From NCBI RefSeq assembly GCF_003325475.1, contig NZ_CP029495.1, positions 2,852,001 to 2,916,000 of the forward strand: a stretch of 64,000 nucleotides of DNA, written 5' to 3'. The stretch's first letter is position 1, and the number at the start of each line of letters is the position of its first letter. Positions 17,294 to 24,882 of the stretch are shown piece by piece. The DNA is from Chromobacterium phragmitis. GTDB taxonomy: Bacteria > Pseudomonadota > Gammaproteobacteria > Burkholderiales > Chromobacteriaceae. The position numbers were made by a program, and so were the translations under genes. Below the pieces are notes generated by a model. That model did not search any database. It worked only from the letters and a program-made list of their open reading frames with translations, and was not told the origin of the DNA.

Positions 17294-17313
17294 GCCGCCG
17301 TTTTCTCCGCCGC

Positions 17314-17350
17314 GAGCCCGGACGCCCAGCGTTCCGGGCTTGTGTTTTTT
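17314..17350 (+). terminator. Terminator after the MFS pump gene
   Basis: AGCCCGGACG pairs with CGTTCCGGGCT (one bulged T) around a 5-base loop, followed by TTGTGTTTTTT. Confidence 0.72.
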
Positions 17351-17446
17351 GTGCGCGGCAATAAGGGCGGCGCGGCGCGATGGCCGCCCGTCCGTTCTGT
17401 CTCTATAATCGATCGCTTGAGATTGCCTGATTAGGGAATGATTCGA

Positions 17447-19507
17447 ATGACCAAACGCAAGATTCTGGTGACCAGCGCGCTGCCTTACGCCAACGCGGGG
17501 CTGCACCTGGGCCACATGCTGGAACAGATCCAGACCGACATCTGGGTGCGCTTCCAGAAGATGCGCGGACACGAGTGCTACTATGTGTGCGCCGACGATA
17601 CCCACGGCGCCCCCATCATGCTGGCCGCCGAGAAGCGCGGCATCACGCCCGAGCAGCTGGTGAACGAAGTGCGCGAGCTGCACGTCGCCGATTCGCAGGG
17701 CTTCCTGATCGGCCACGACAACTACTACAGCACCAACAGCCCGGAAAACAAGGCGCTGGCGGAGCAGGTCTACCTGGCGCTGAAGGCCGACGACAAGATT
17801 GCCTGCCGCACCATCGAGCAGTTGTTCGACCCGGAAAAGCAGATGTTCCTGCCGGACCGCTTCGTCAAGGGCGAATGCCCGAAGTGTTCCGCCAAGGACC
17901 AGTACGGCGACAACTGCGAAGTGTGCGGCGCCACCTACGCGCCGACCGAGCTGAAGAACCCGTACTCGGCGGTGTCCGGCGCCAAGCCGGTGCTGAAGAC
18001 CTCCGAACACTACTTCTTCCGCCTGGGCGATTGCGCCGACTTCCTGAAGGCCTGGACCAGCGGCTCCAGCCGCCGCGCCGACGGCGCCGTGCAGCCGCAC
18101 CTGCAGCCGGAATCGCTGAACAAGATGAACGAGTGGATCGGCGGCGGCCTGCAGGACTGGGACATCAGCCGCGACGCGCCGTACTTCGGCTTCGAGATTC
18201 CGGGCGCGCCGGGCAAGTACTTCTATGTGTGGCTGGACGCGCCGATCGGCTACATGGCCAGCTTCAAGAATCTGTGCGAGCGCCTGAACCTGAATTTCGA
18301 CGAGTGGTTCGCCAAGGACAGCCAGACCGAGATGTACCACTTCATCGGCAAGGACATCCTGTACTTCCACGCGCTGTTCTGGCCGGCGATGCTGAACTAT
18401 TCCGGCCTGCGCGCGCCGACCGGCGTGTTCGCGCACGGCTTCCTGACCGTGGACGGACAGAAGATGTCCAAGTCGCGCGGCACCTTCATCCAGGCCAAGA
18501 GCTATCTGGATTGCGGCCTGAATCCGGAGTGGATGCGCTACTACATCGCCGCCAAGCTGAACGGCCGCATCGAGGACATCGACCTCAACCTGAACGACTT
18601 CGTCGCGCGGGTGAACTCGGACCTGGTGGGCAAGTTCGTCAACATCGCCAGCCGCTCCGCCGGCTTCATCGCCAAGCGTTTCGACGGCATGCTGGCCGCT
18701 CAGGTGTCCGATGGCGACATTCTGGTCAAGCTGCAGGCCGCGGCTGAAGAGCTGGCCGCCGCCTACGAGGCGCGCGAATACGCGAAGGCGCTGCGCGACG
18801 TGATGGCGCTTGCCGACGTGGTCAACGGCTACGTGGACGCCAACAAGCCGTGGGAGCTGGCCAAGCAGGAAGGCCAGGACGCGCGCCTGCAGGACGTCTG
18901 CACCGTGCTGGTCAACGCCTTCCGCCTGTTGGCCATCTACCTGAAGCCGGTGCTGCCGAAGCTGGCCGAAGGCGTGGAAGCCTTCCTGGACGTGGCGCCG
19001 CTGTCCTGGAGCGACGCGGAAACCCTGCTGTTGGGCAAAAAGATCAATGCCTACCAGCACCTGATGCAGCGCATCGACCCGGCGCTGATCGACAAATTGA
19101 TAGAAGCGAACAAACAGAATATGCAAGCTACCCAAGACGCGCCGGCCGCAGCCGCGCACGAGCCGCTGGCCGAAACCATCAAGATCGACGACTTCGCCAA
19201 GGTGGACCTGCGCGTAGGCAAAGTGCTGGAGTGCAACTTCGTCGAAGGCTCGGACAAGCTGCTGCAGTTCAAGGTGGATCTGGGCTTCGAGACCCGCAAT
19301 ATCTTCTCCGGCATCCGCAAGGCTTACCAGGAGCCGGAAAAGCTGGTGGGCCGCCACGTGATCGTGGTCGCCAACCTGGCCGAGCGCAAGATGCGCTTCG
19401 GCGTGTCGCAGGGCATGATCGTCTGCGCGTCCGGCGTGGACGACAGTGAAGGCTTGTTCCTGCTGGACGTGGATGCCGGAGTGAAGCCCGGCATGCGCGT
19501 AGGCTGA
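17447..19507 (+). CDS. metG: Methionyl-tRNA synthetase
   Basis: The 686-residue class I synthetase has HLGHML (HIGH motif) near residue 21, four zinc-type cysteines (CPKCSAKDQYGDNCEVC), and KMSKSRG. After a linker, a C-terminal EMAPII-like tRNA-binding domain (from about residue 580) makes the enzyme dimeric. The ATG at 17447 was chosen over one three codons earlier because AGGGA lies at proper distance from it. A TATAAT box at 17404-17409 may be the -10 element, but no good -35 is seen. Confidence 0.96.
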   Translation: MTKRKILVTSALPYANAGLHLGHMLEQIQTDIWVRFQKMRGHECYYVCADDTHGAPIMLAAEKRGITPEQLVNEVRELHVADSQGFLIGHDNYYSTNSPENKALAEQVYLALKADDKIACRTIEQLFDPEKQMFLPDRFVKGECPKCSAKDQYGDNCEVCGATYAPTELKNPYSAVSGAKPVLKTSEHYFFRLGDCADFLKAWTSGSSRRADGAVQPHLQPESLNKMNEWIGGGLQDWDISRDAPYFGFEIPGAPGKYFYVWLDAPIGYMASFKNLCERLNLNFDEWFAKDSQTEMYHFIGKDILYFHALFWPAMLNYSGLRAPTGVFAHGFLTVDGQKMSKSRGTFIQAKSYLDCGLNPEWMRYYIAAKLNGRIEDIDLNLNDFVARVNSDLVGKFVNIASRSAGFIAKRFDGMLAAQVSDGDILVKLQAAAEELAAAYEAREYAKALRDVMALADVVNGYVDANKPWELAKQEGQDARLQDVCTVLVNAFRLLAIYLKPVLPKLAEGVEAFLDVAPLSWSDAETLLLGKKINAYQHLMQRIDPALIDKLIEANKQNMQATQDAPAAAAHEPLAETIKIDDFAKVDLRVGKVLECNFVEGSDKLLQFKVDLGFETRNIFSGIRKAYQEPEKLVGRHVIVVANLAERKMRFGVSQGMIVCASGVDDSEGLFLLDVDAGVKPGMRVG

Positions 19508-19911
19508 TGCTGCTGTCAGGTATTGATCTAGATCATGGCGGTTAAGTAGTATCACCAGGTATCTTGATGATGCTTGGTTATCTGAACCCTGGTTGCCATA
19601 TTGGTAGCTGGGGTTCTTGTTTTAGGCGGGTGGCGGCTAGACTTGCCCTGACAACGCTTGTCAGGTTTACTGACGAAAGTCTTGCTGAAGCGGCGGGAGA
19701 ACTGCTTTAGCATGGACGATTGGTCTGATGGAGCATCCCCTGTCTGAATGAGCGTGACGGCGGTTTTCGGTCACGGCGCTGTCATTCTTGCCTGCTAGAT
19801 TGACGCAGGCGGCTGTTTGAACATGAGCTGGCTGGAACTTTTTCTGGCAGCTACGGACAAATAGCAAATATCCATCTGTTTTTTATCGAGAAAAAGAATA
19901 AGGATTGAATT
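19508..19911. other. Intergenic region between metG and a small gene
   Basis: No convincing gene is seen. It contains a possible metG terminator (19584-19623) and a perfect 8-base inverted repeat, CCTGACAA-CGC-TTGTCAGG, at 19647-19665. No T run follows that repeat, so it may be an operator or RNA hairpin. Confidence 0.5.
19584..19623 (+). terminator. Possible terminator of metG
   Basis: GAACCCTGG pairs with CTGGGGTTC (two wobble pairs) around a 15-base loop, followed by TTGTTTT. The long loop weakens the call. Confidence 0.4.
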
Positions 19912-20097
19912 ATGAAAATCTCGCAACTGAAGCCAGGCTACAAAGTTTTCGAACATAAGGACTGCGGTGGCGTGGTCCATTATGAAGTGATCAGCGTACG
20001 CCAGGTTGGCAAGATGTTTGAAGTGACTTTCAAGTCGGCGCTGGGTTTGGCCAGCGCGATGTATCCGGCAAACGGATTCATTCAGGCCGCTGCCTGA
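19912..20097 (+). CDS. Small conserved-looking protein of unknown function (61 residues)
   Basis: The product is not recognised. It begins MKISQLKPGYKVFEH, has mixed charged and beta-type sequence, no signal or membrane segment and one Cys. AAGGA lies 8 bases before the ATG and a strong terminator follows 45 bases after the stop, so it looks like a genuine monocistronic gene. The sequence suggests a small beta-barrel-like domain, but this is only an impression. Confidence 0.6.
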   Translation: MKISQLKPGYKVFEHKDCGGVVHYEVISVRQVGKMFEVTFKSALGLASAMYPANGFIQAAA

Positions 20098-20142
20098 GTC
20101 TTCCCGATTCAACCGATTGCCGGCTAGGTGTGTCGGCGTCAG

Positions 20143-20174
20143 AAAACCCCGCCTCGCGCGGGGTTTGGCTTTTC
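20143..20174 (+). terminator. Terminator after the 61-residue protein gene
   Basis: AAACCCCGC pairs with GCGGGGTTT around a short loop, followed by GGCTTTT. Confidence 0.75.
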
Positions 20175-20256
20175 CGGCGGCGCCATGTTGGTTTACATTT
20201 CATTGACAATGGCATGATTGCCCGGCACCTTAACGTTTTCCCTCAGAGTGCTTCCC

Positions 20257-20880
20257 ATGTCCCGACGCGTCTCTCTATTGGCGGAGTTAATCGTCAATTT
20301 CTTGTTGCCTTGGCTTTGCTATCGCTGGGGCAAGCCGCATTGGGGCGAGATGGGAGGTTTGCTGCTATCCGCCGCTCCGCCTATCGTCTGGAGCTTGTGG
20401 GAGCTCTGGAGAAATCGGCGCGTGGACGCCTTGAGCATGCTGGTATTGCTGGGCATCGCATTATCGTTGCTGGCGATGTTGTTGGGTGGCAGCGAAAAAA
20501 TGATGCTGCTGCGGGAGTCGTTGTTGAGCGGTTTGTTTGGCGGGGCGTTTCTGTTGTCTCTGCTGTTTCCTCGCCCGCTGGTGTTTTATCTGGCTCGCGC
20601 CACGATAGAGCGACGAGAGGAGGGGGGGCGAGAGCGATGTGATCGGTTGTGGGGGCAGGCGGAGTTTCGGCGGGTGATTCGGTTTATGACGGCGATGTGG
20701 GGTGTGGGGCTTTTGGCCGAGATGGCGCTGCGCAGCTGGTTGGCTTGGCATTGGCCGGTAGAGCGTTCGCTGTTGCTATTGCCGTGGATCAGCTATGGTG
20801 TAATGGGCCTGCTGACGGCAGCTACTTGGTTGATGCGCAAGCGCTTGGCGCGCGCTATCCCGCGCGAGGCTGCGGGATAG
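20257..20880 (+). CDS. VC0807-family-like integral membrane protein
   Basis: The 207-residue protein has about five or six hydrophobic segments. It contains the stretch MLVLLGIALSLLAMLLGGSEKMMLLRESLLSG (read in two halves around residues 73-104), with the Gly-Gly and Arg-Glu pattern common to the VC0807-like family of uncharacterised inner-membrane proteins. Function is unknown. The ATG at 20257 was chosen because it precedes the first hydrophobic segment; no clear ribosome site is visible. Base composition is slightly less GC-biased at third positions than that of neighbours. Confidence 0.68.
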   Translation: MSRRVSLLAELIVNFLLPWLCYRWGKPHWGEMGGLLLSAAPPIVWSLWELWRNRRVDALSMLVLLGIALSLLAMLLGGSEKMMLLRESLLSGLFGGAFLLSLLFPRPLVFYLARATIERREEGGRERCDRLWGQAEFRRVIRFMTAMWGVGLLAEMALRSWLAWHWPVERSLLLLPWISYGVMGLLTAATWLMRKRLARAIPREAAG

Positions 20881-21104
20881 CGCATTCGGCTAGCGTGCGG
20901 GGAGTGGTGGAATGACAGGCGGGCATTGTCGAAGGGGAAATCATGCAAGGAAGACCATGAGGCAATCCCGGATGCGGCGGCGCTAGCGCCTGTACTATGC
21001 CCGGCACTGGATCAGCAGGGCATGGCGTTCCGCAGCTTAAGACATAAAGAACTGGTATCTCATTGGCATTTTATATTTACTTGGTATAGACTTGAGCCAA
21101 TTCT

Positions 21105-21133
21105 ATAAAAAAAGAGGGCCGCGCTAGGCGGCC
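21105..21133 (-). terminator. Orphan leftward terminator
   Basis: Read leftward, GGGCCGCC / GCGGCCC-type stem (about 8 bases, loop TAG) is followed by TCTTTTTTT. No known gene ends here. Confidence 0.65.
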
Positions 21134-21417
21134 CGAAGTTCCGTGATGAACACTTAGGAGAACAGGCACCGCCATGACTGTTTGCGCTGGCAGTCGCATT
21201 CAGTTTGCAATACCTGTCAAAATGCACAGGCCGGTTGGCTCTCCACCAGGTTGGCAGACCTGAATGCAAAGCTGGCCGCCTTTGCTTACGCATCGGCGCC
21301 GACCACGATGTCAATGTAGCGGTTTTTTGTTGATCGCTTATGTTTTTGCTACTGGCATCTGTTAAAGATTATGAAGTGCGTCGGACGGCATGATGAAAAT
21401 AAAAATTCATAAAACTA

Positions 21418-21446
21418 TTGACGCGTGATGCGTGATGTCTTATAGT
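21418..21446 (+). promoter_or_regulatory. Promoter of initiator tRNA gene
   Basis: TTGACG, 17 bases, TATAGT, close to the sigma-70 consensus. The transcription start would fall about 30 bases before the tRNA. Confidence 0.82.
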
Positions 21447-21482
21447 TCACTCCTCTGCACGAAACGCAGAGCAGAACACAGA

Positions 21483-21559
<77 letters not shown>

Positions 21560-21563
21560 ATAT

Positions 21564-21607
21564 CAAGAAGCCAACTTCACAAATGAAGTTGGCTTCTTGT
21601 ATTTTTA
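21564..21607 (+). terminator. Terminator of tRNA-fMet
   Basis: AAGAAGCCAACTTC pairs with GAAGTTGGCTTCTT around a 6-base loop, followed by GTATTTTTA. Confidence 0.9.
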
Positions 21608-21673
21608 GTCTTGGCGCGCGCCCGAATCCGGGATGGCATACGCAATTACATGCGTCGTCCGCTAGGCAGCGGG

Positions 21674-21827
21674 TCAGTTCGCTAGCGTTCGGGCTTCAAC
21701 TCGCTTCTCTAGTTTTTGCCTGTCCTCCAGCTTGCTGGCCGGTTTATTGATGGCCGGATTGTCATTCTTATTTCGGAATTTCACTGGACTTCAATTCGTC
21801 CAGGAGTTCGATTTCATCGGTAGTCAC
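21674..21827 (-). pseudogene. Possible small gene split by a frameshift downstream of the GNAT gene
   Basis: A GTG at 21825-21827 overlaps the GNAT stop (GTGA) and has AAGGAGG a few bases upstream. It opens a 19-residue frame (MTTDEIELLDELKSSEIPK) stopping at 21768. In the +1 frame the sequence continues as a hydrophilic stretch (NPAINKPASKLEDRQKLEKR and on) to a stop at 21674-21676. Joined, they would make a charged protein of about 50 residues. It may be a frameshifted gene, two micro-genes, or chance. Nothing is recognised. Confidence 0.3.
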
Positions 21828-22360
21828 GTGTCCTCCTTTTCATCGGCAGATGGCCGAGAGCCTATAGCTTGGCATAAGTCGCCAGCTGCGAAGCGGGTCA
21901 GGGCGGTACCGTCGATTCGATAGTAGATTTTGTCCTCGACGATGCTTGCGCCCTGACGGTGATAAAACGCCACCGCTTCGGCGTTGCCCCTTTCCGCCGT
22001 CCAATCCAATCGCGTGCAGCCAAGCACCAGCGCATGGCGGGCCAGTGCTTGCAGCAAGGCCTTGCCGGCGCCGCAGCCGCGGGCTTCGGGGATGGTGAAC
22101 AAATCCTTCATGAACACTTGGCCGCCGTAGTCCGGCGCAGGGTAGAGCAGCGCAAATGTCGCCAGGCCTACGGCTTCCCGATTGCGCTCCGCCAGCATGA
22201 CGCGCACGCCGCAATGCGGCTGGAACAGGTTGGCCGCGGCATAGCGGGCGGATGCCTCGCGGCTGGCTCGCGCCGGGCCGAAGTAATGCAGGTCTATCCG
22301 ATAGAAGAGCTCTGCCAGGACGGCGGCGTCGTCTGGCGTGGCGAGGCGGGTGGAGATCAT
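21824..22360 (-). CDS. GNAT-family N-acetyltransferase
   Basis: The 178-residue protein shows the GNAT fold. Its acetyl-CoA binding motif A is DLFTIPEARGCGAGKALLQAL, a slightly diverged R/Q-x-x-G-x-G/A, and motif B is ERGNAEAVAFYHRQGAS. The substrate is unknown. The ATG at 22358-22360 (MISTRLATPDD) was chosen because it starts directly at the first beta strand; the frame is open 30 codons further upstream. It lies about 60 bases behind yaaA on the same strand. Confidence 0.84.
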   Translation of the reverse strand: MISTRLATPDDAAVLAELFYRIDLHYFGPARASREASARYAAANLFQPHCGVRVMLAERNREAVGLATFALLYPAPDYGGQVFMKDLFTIPEARGCGAGKALLQALARHALVLGCTRLDWTAERGNAEAVAFYHRQGASIVEDKIYYRIDGTALTRFAAGDLCQAIGSRPSADEKEDT

Positions 22361-22422
22361 GTCAGGCGCCACTGCGCAAAAGACATGATCATAATGATGA
22401 AGGTATGCTTTGGCCAGAGCGC

Positions 22423-23196
22423 TCAGGCCGGCTCGCGGCGGAATACCCAATGGGTTTCGCTGGAGGCTGCGGGATCGAAAGCGTAGCCTTCGCTATCGAA
22501 GCCGCGTAGTTGCTCCGGATCGACGACGCCGCGCTCGGCGGCCCAGCGCGCCATCAGGCCTCGCGCGCGCTTGGCGTAGAAGCTGATGATCTTGTACTGG
22601 CCGTTTTTCTTGTCCTGGAACACCGGGGTCACGATTGCGGCGTTCAGCGCTTTCGGCTTCACCGACTTGAAGTACTCGTCGGAGGCCAGGTTGACCAGCG
22701 CGCGTTGGTCCAGCGCTTCCAGCTGTTCGTTCAACTTGGCTGTGACGGTTTCCCCCCAGAATTCATACAGATTCTTGCCGCGGGCATTGGCCAGGCGAGT
22801 TCCCATTTCCAGCCGGTACGCCTGCATCAGGTCCAGCGGCCGCAACACGCCGTACAGTCCGGAGAGGATGCGCAGACGGTCTTGCAGGTAGTTGATGGCC
22901 GGGCGCGGCAGGCTGGCGGCGTCCAAGCCTTCATAGACATCGCCCATGAAGGCGTAAACTGCCTGCTTGGCGTTGCCGGGAGTGAATGGGCGCTGCCAGT
23001 CGGCGTAGCGGCCGACGTTGAGATTGGCCAGCGCATCGCTGATCGACATCATTTGGGAGATGTCCAGCGGGCTCTTTTGGCGGAGAACGTCTATCAGCTC
23101 CGCGCTATGGTCCAGCAGGTCCGGCTGGCTGTATTGGTCGACGGCGGGCGGTGTTTGGTAGTCCAGCGTTTTGGCCGGCGAGATGACCATCAACAT
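22423..23196 (-). CDS. yaaA: Peroxide stress protein YaaA (DUF328/UPF0246)
   Basis: The 257-residue cytosolic protein begins MLMVISPAKTLDY and contains SGLYGVLRPLDLMQAYRLEMG and NLASDEYFKSV, all typical of the family. In E. coli YaaA is induced by OxyR and limits free iron and DNA damage during peroxide stress. It is divergent from dtd, with about 110 bases between the starts. The length matches E. coli YaaA (258). Confidence 0.94.
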   Translation of the reverse strand: MLMVISPAKTLDYQTPPAVDQYSQPDLLDHSAELIDVLRQKSPLDISQMMSISDALANLNVGRYADWQRPFTPGNAKQAVYAFMGDVYEGLDAASLPRPAINYLQDRLRILSGLYGVLRPLDLMQAYRLEMGTRLANARGKNLYEFWGETVTAKLNEQLEALDQRALVNLASDEYFKSVKPKALNAAIVTPVFQDKKNGQYKIISFYAKRARGLMARWAAERGVVDPEQLRGFDSEGYAFDPAASSETHWVFRREPA

Positions 23197-23306
23197 GCGG
23201 CGATTCCTTTCCTTGAACAGGCGCTATTGTACCGAAGCGCGGCGGCTCGCGCCCGCGCAGGCGGATTGGATAGAATGAAGCCAGTCTTACGATGAGGAAC
23301 ATTCGA

Positions 23307-23759
23307 ATGCGGGTATTGGTGCAAAGGGTCAGCCAGGCAGCGGTGACAGTGGAGGGCGTGGTCAGTGGGGAGATCGGCGCGGGCGCGTTGCTGCTGGTGG
23401 GCGTGGAGGAGGCGGATGGGCCGGACGACATCGCCTGGCTGGTGCGCAAGATCAGCCAGTTGCGCATCTTCAACGATGAGGCCGGGGTGATGAACCGCAG
23501 CCTGCTGGATTGTGGAGGCGAGGCGCTGGCCGTCAGCCAGTTCACGCTGCACGCCAGCGTGAAGAAGGGCAACCGGCCATCGTATTCGCGGGCCGCGCGC
23601 GGCGAGATCTCGCAGCCCGTATTCGAGCGCTTCGTGGCTGAGCTGGCGGCCGCATTGGGCAAACCCGTTCCGACGGGCGTGTTCGGCGCGGACATGCGGG
23701 TCAGCCTGGTCAACGACGGCCCGGTCACCATCTGGCTGGACAGCAAGAATCCGGAGTAA
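23307..23759 (+). CDS. dtd: D-aminoacyl-tRNA deacylase
   Basis: The 150-residue enzyme removes D-amino acids (and glycine from tRNA-Ala) from mischarged tRNA. The two active-site motifs are visible: SQFTLHA near residue 78 and NDGPVTIWLDS at the C-terminus, which carries the Gly-Pro that lines the chiral pocket. The ATG at 23307 has GAGGA at proper distance; an ATG five codons earlier is not used by the family. Five bases separate its stop from the next gene. Confidence 0.94.
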   Translation: MRVLVQRVSQAAVTVEGVVSGEIGAGALLLVGVEEADGPDDIAWLVRKISQLRIFNDEAGVMNRSLLDCGGEALAVSQFTLHASVKKGNRPSYSRAARGEISQPVFERFVAELAAALGKPVPTGVFGADMRVSLVNDGPVTIWLDSKNPE

Positions 23760-23764
23760 GCGGC

Positions 23765-24826
23765 ATGTCTGGAAAATGGCAACATCCCTGGCGGGTTCTG
23801 GTGGTGCCTTACTATTTGAACCGCTATGCGCGCCAGGTGCATGTGTTGAGAGTGGCGTCGGCTTTTCTCGCCGGCTTGATGCTGGTGTTGGCCAGCCGCA
23901 TTCCGCATGGCGGCTGGGCGCTGGTGACGATCTTGATCGTGCTGGGCGGGGCGCCGCACTGGGGTGGTGTGAGGCGCAAGGCGATGGAACGCATGGGTGG
24001 CTCGCTGCTGGGCGCGCTGGCTGGCTTGGCCGCCATCGTTTTGCACGGGGCCTCTCCTTGGCTGTGTTATGCCTGGATGCTGGCTGTGGTGGCGCTCAGT
24101 AGCTGGCACGCGCAAGGAAGGGGCGGTTATCTGGCGTTGCTGACTGGGATCACGCTGGTGATCGTAGGCGGGGTGGGCGACGAGCCGATCAACGAGGCAT
24201 TGTGGCGCAGCTGCAATGTGCTGATCGGCTCGCTGATCGGCATGGCAGCCGCCGCGACGTTGCCATTGCGGGCGCTGGATAGCTGGCGTTTTTTGCTGGC
24301 GGACAATCTGCGCGAGGCTGCCATGTTGTACAACCGCATCGCGCGGCGCTTGCCGGTGGACGGCGACGCGGCGCTGGATCAGTTCAATGCTCGACTGATC
24401 CGTCTGCGAGGCCTTTTGGCATCGGTCACCCAGGAGTCCGCTTTGACTCACCGCGAGTTGGACCAAGTGCAGCGTTGTCAGCGCGGCATCTGGACTTTGC
24501 TGGACCGGATGGGCGAGGTGTCGGCCAGCACGCCGGCTTTGGCCGAGGACGCTTCTCCGCGGCGAGCCATCGTTCGCACGCTGCTGCGCGCTTCCCATGC
24601 ATTGCGCTTCAACCAGCCGCAGTTGCTGGCAGAGTCGCTGCCGGCGGCGGACAACCCGGCGCGCATGCGCGAGCCGACGCATTGCCACTGGCTGGTCGCG
24701 GAGCTGTCTCTAACTGTGGAGGATTTGAGGACGCAACTGCACGCCATCCTGCCGCGTTTGATTGAAGCGCCTCCGCCTGCTCGCGGCCTGGTGAGGGCGA
24801 TGCGCGACGGCGGCCGGCGGCGCTGA
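23765..24826 (+). CDS. FUSC-family inner-membrane protein
   Basis: The 353-residue protein has an N-terminal block of about six membrane segments (residues 25-165) followed by a soluble, helix-rich C-terminal half. This is half the size of AaeB-type FUSC efflux proteins, which duplicate the arrangement. The family is linked to aromatic acid or fusaric acid export, but substrate and direction are unknown here. It follows dtd by 5 bases and is probably co-expressed, a pairing with no obvious functional logic. Confidence 0.75.
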   Translation: MSGKWQHPWRVLVVPYYLNRYARQVHVLRVASAFLAGLMLVLASRIPHGGWALVTILIVLGGAPHWGGVRRKAMERMGGSLLGALAGLAAIVLHGASPWLCYAWMLAVVALSSWHAQGRGGYLALLTGITLVIVGGVGDEPINEALWRSCNVLIGSLIGMAAAATLPLRALDSWRFLLADNLREAAMLYNRIARRLPVDGDAALDQFNARLIRLRGLLASVTQESALTHRELDQVQRCQRGIWTLLDRMGEVSASTPALAEDASPRRAIVRTLLRASHALRFNQPQLLAESLPAADNPARMREPTHCHWLVAELSLTVEDLRTQLHAILPRLIEAPPPARGLVRAMRDGGRRR

Positions 24827-24882
24827 CCGAACAAAGAAGCGACCCGACGAGTGCCGGGCCATTTTCGTATGCTGGGAGTTGA

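Larger units (their letters stand above)
20881..21482. other. 600-base intergenic region before tRNA-fMet
   Basis: No secure protein gene is seen. A leftward terminator at 21105-21133 has no annotated gene to serve, which hints at a small RNA or unrecognised small gene on the minus strand between about 21135 and 21330. On the plus strand a 29-codon frame at about 21175-21264 follows TAGGAG but resembles nothing known. The tRNA promoter lies at 21418-21446. Confidence 0.45.

Noticed and set aside
15947..19555. 1202-codon leftward open frame opposite the MFS pump and metG
   Set aside because: Spans two unrelated real genes on the other strand; no ribosome site, and low-complexity composition.
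20926..21108. 60-codon rightward frame after the VC0807-like gene
   Set aside because: It runs into the leftward terminator's T tract, has no ribosome site, and resembles no family.
21732..21923. 63-codon rightward frame antisense to the end of the GNAT gene
   Set aside because: No ribosome site; its second half only mirrors the GNAT coding sequence.
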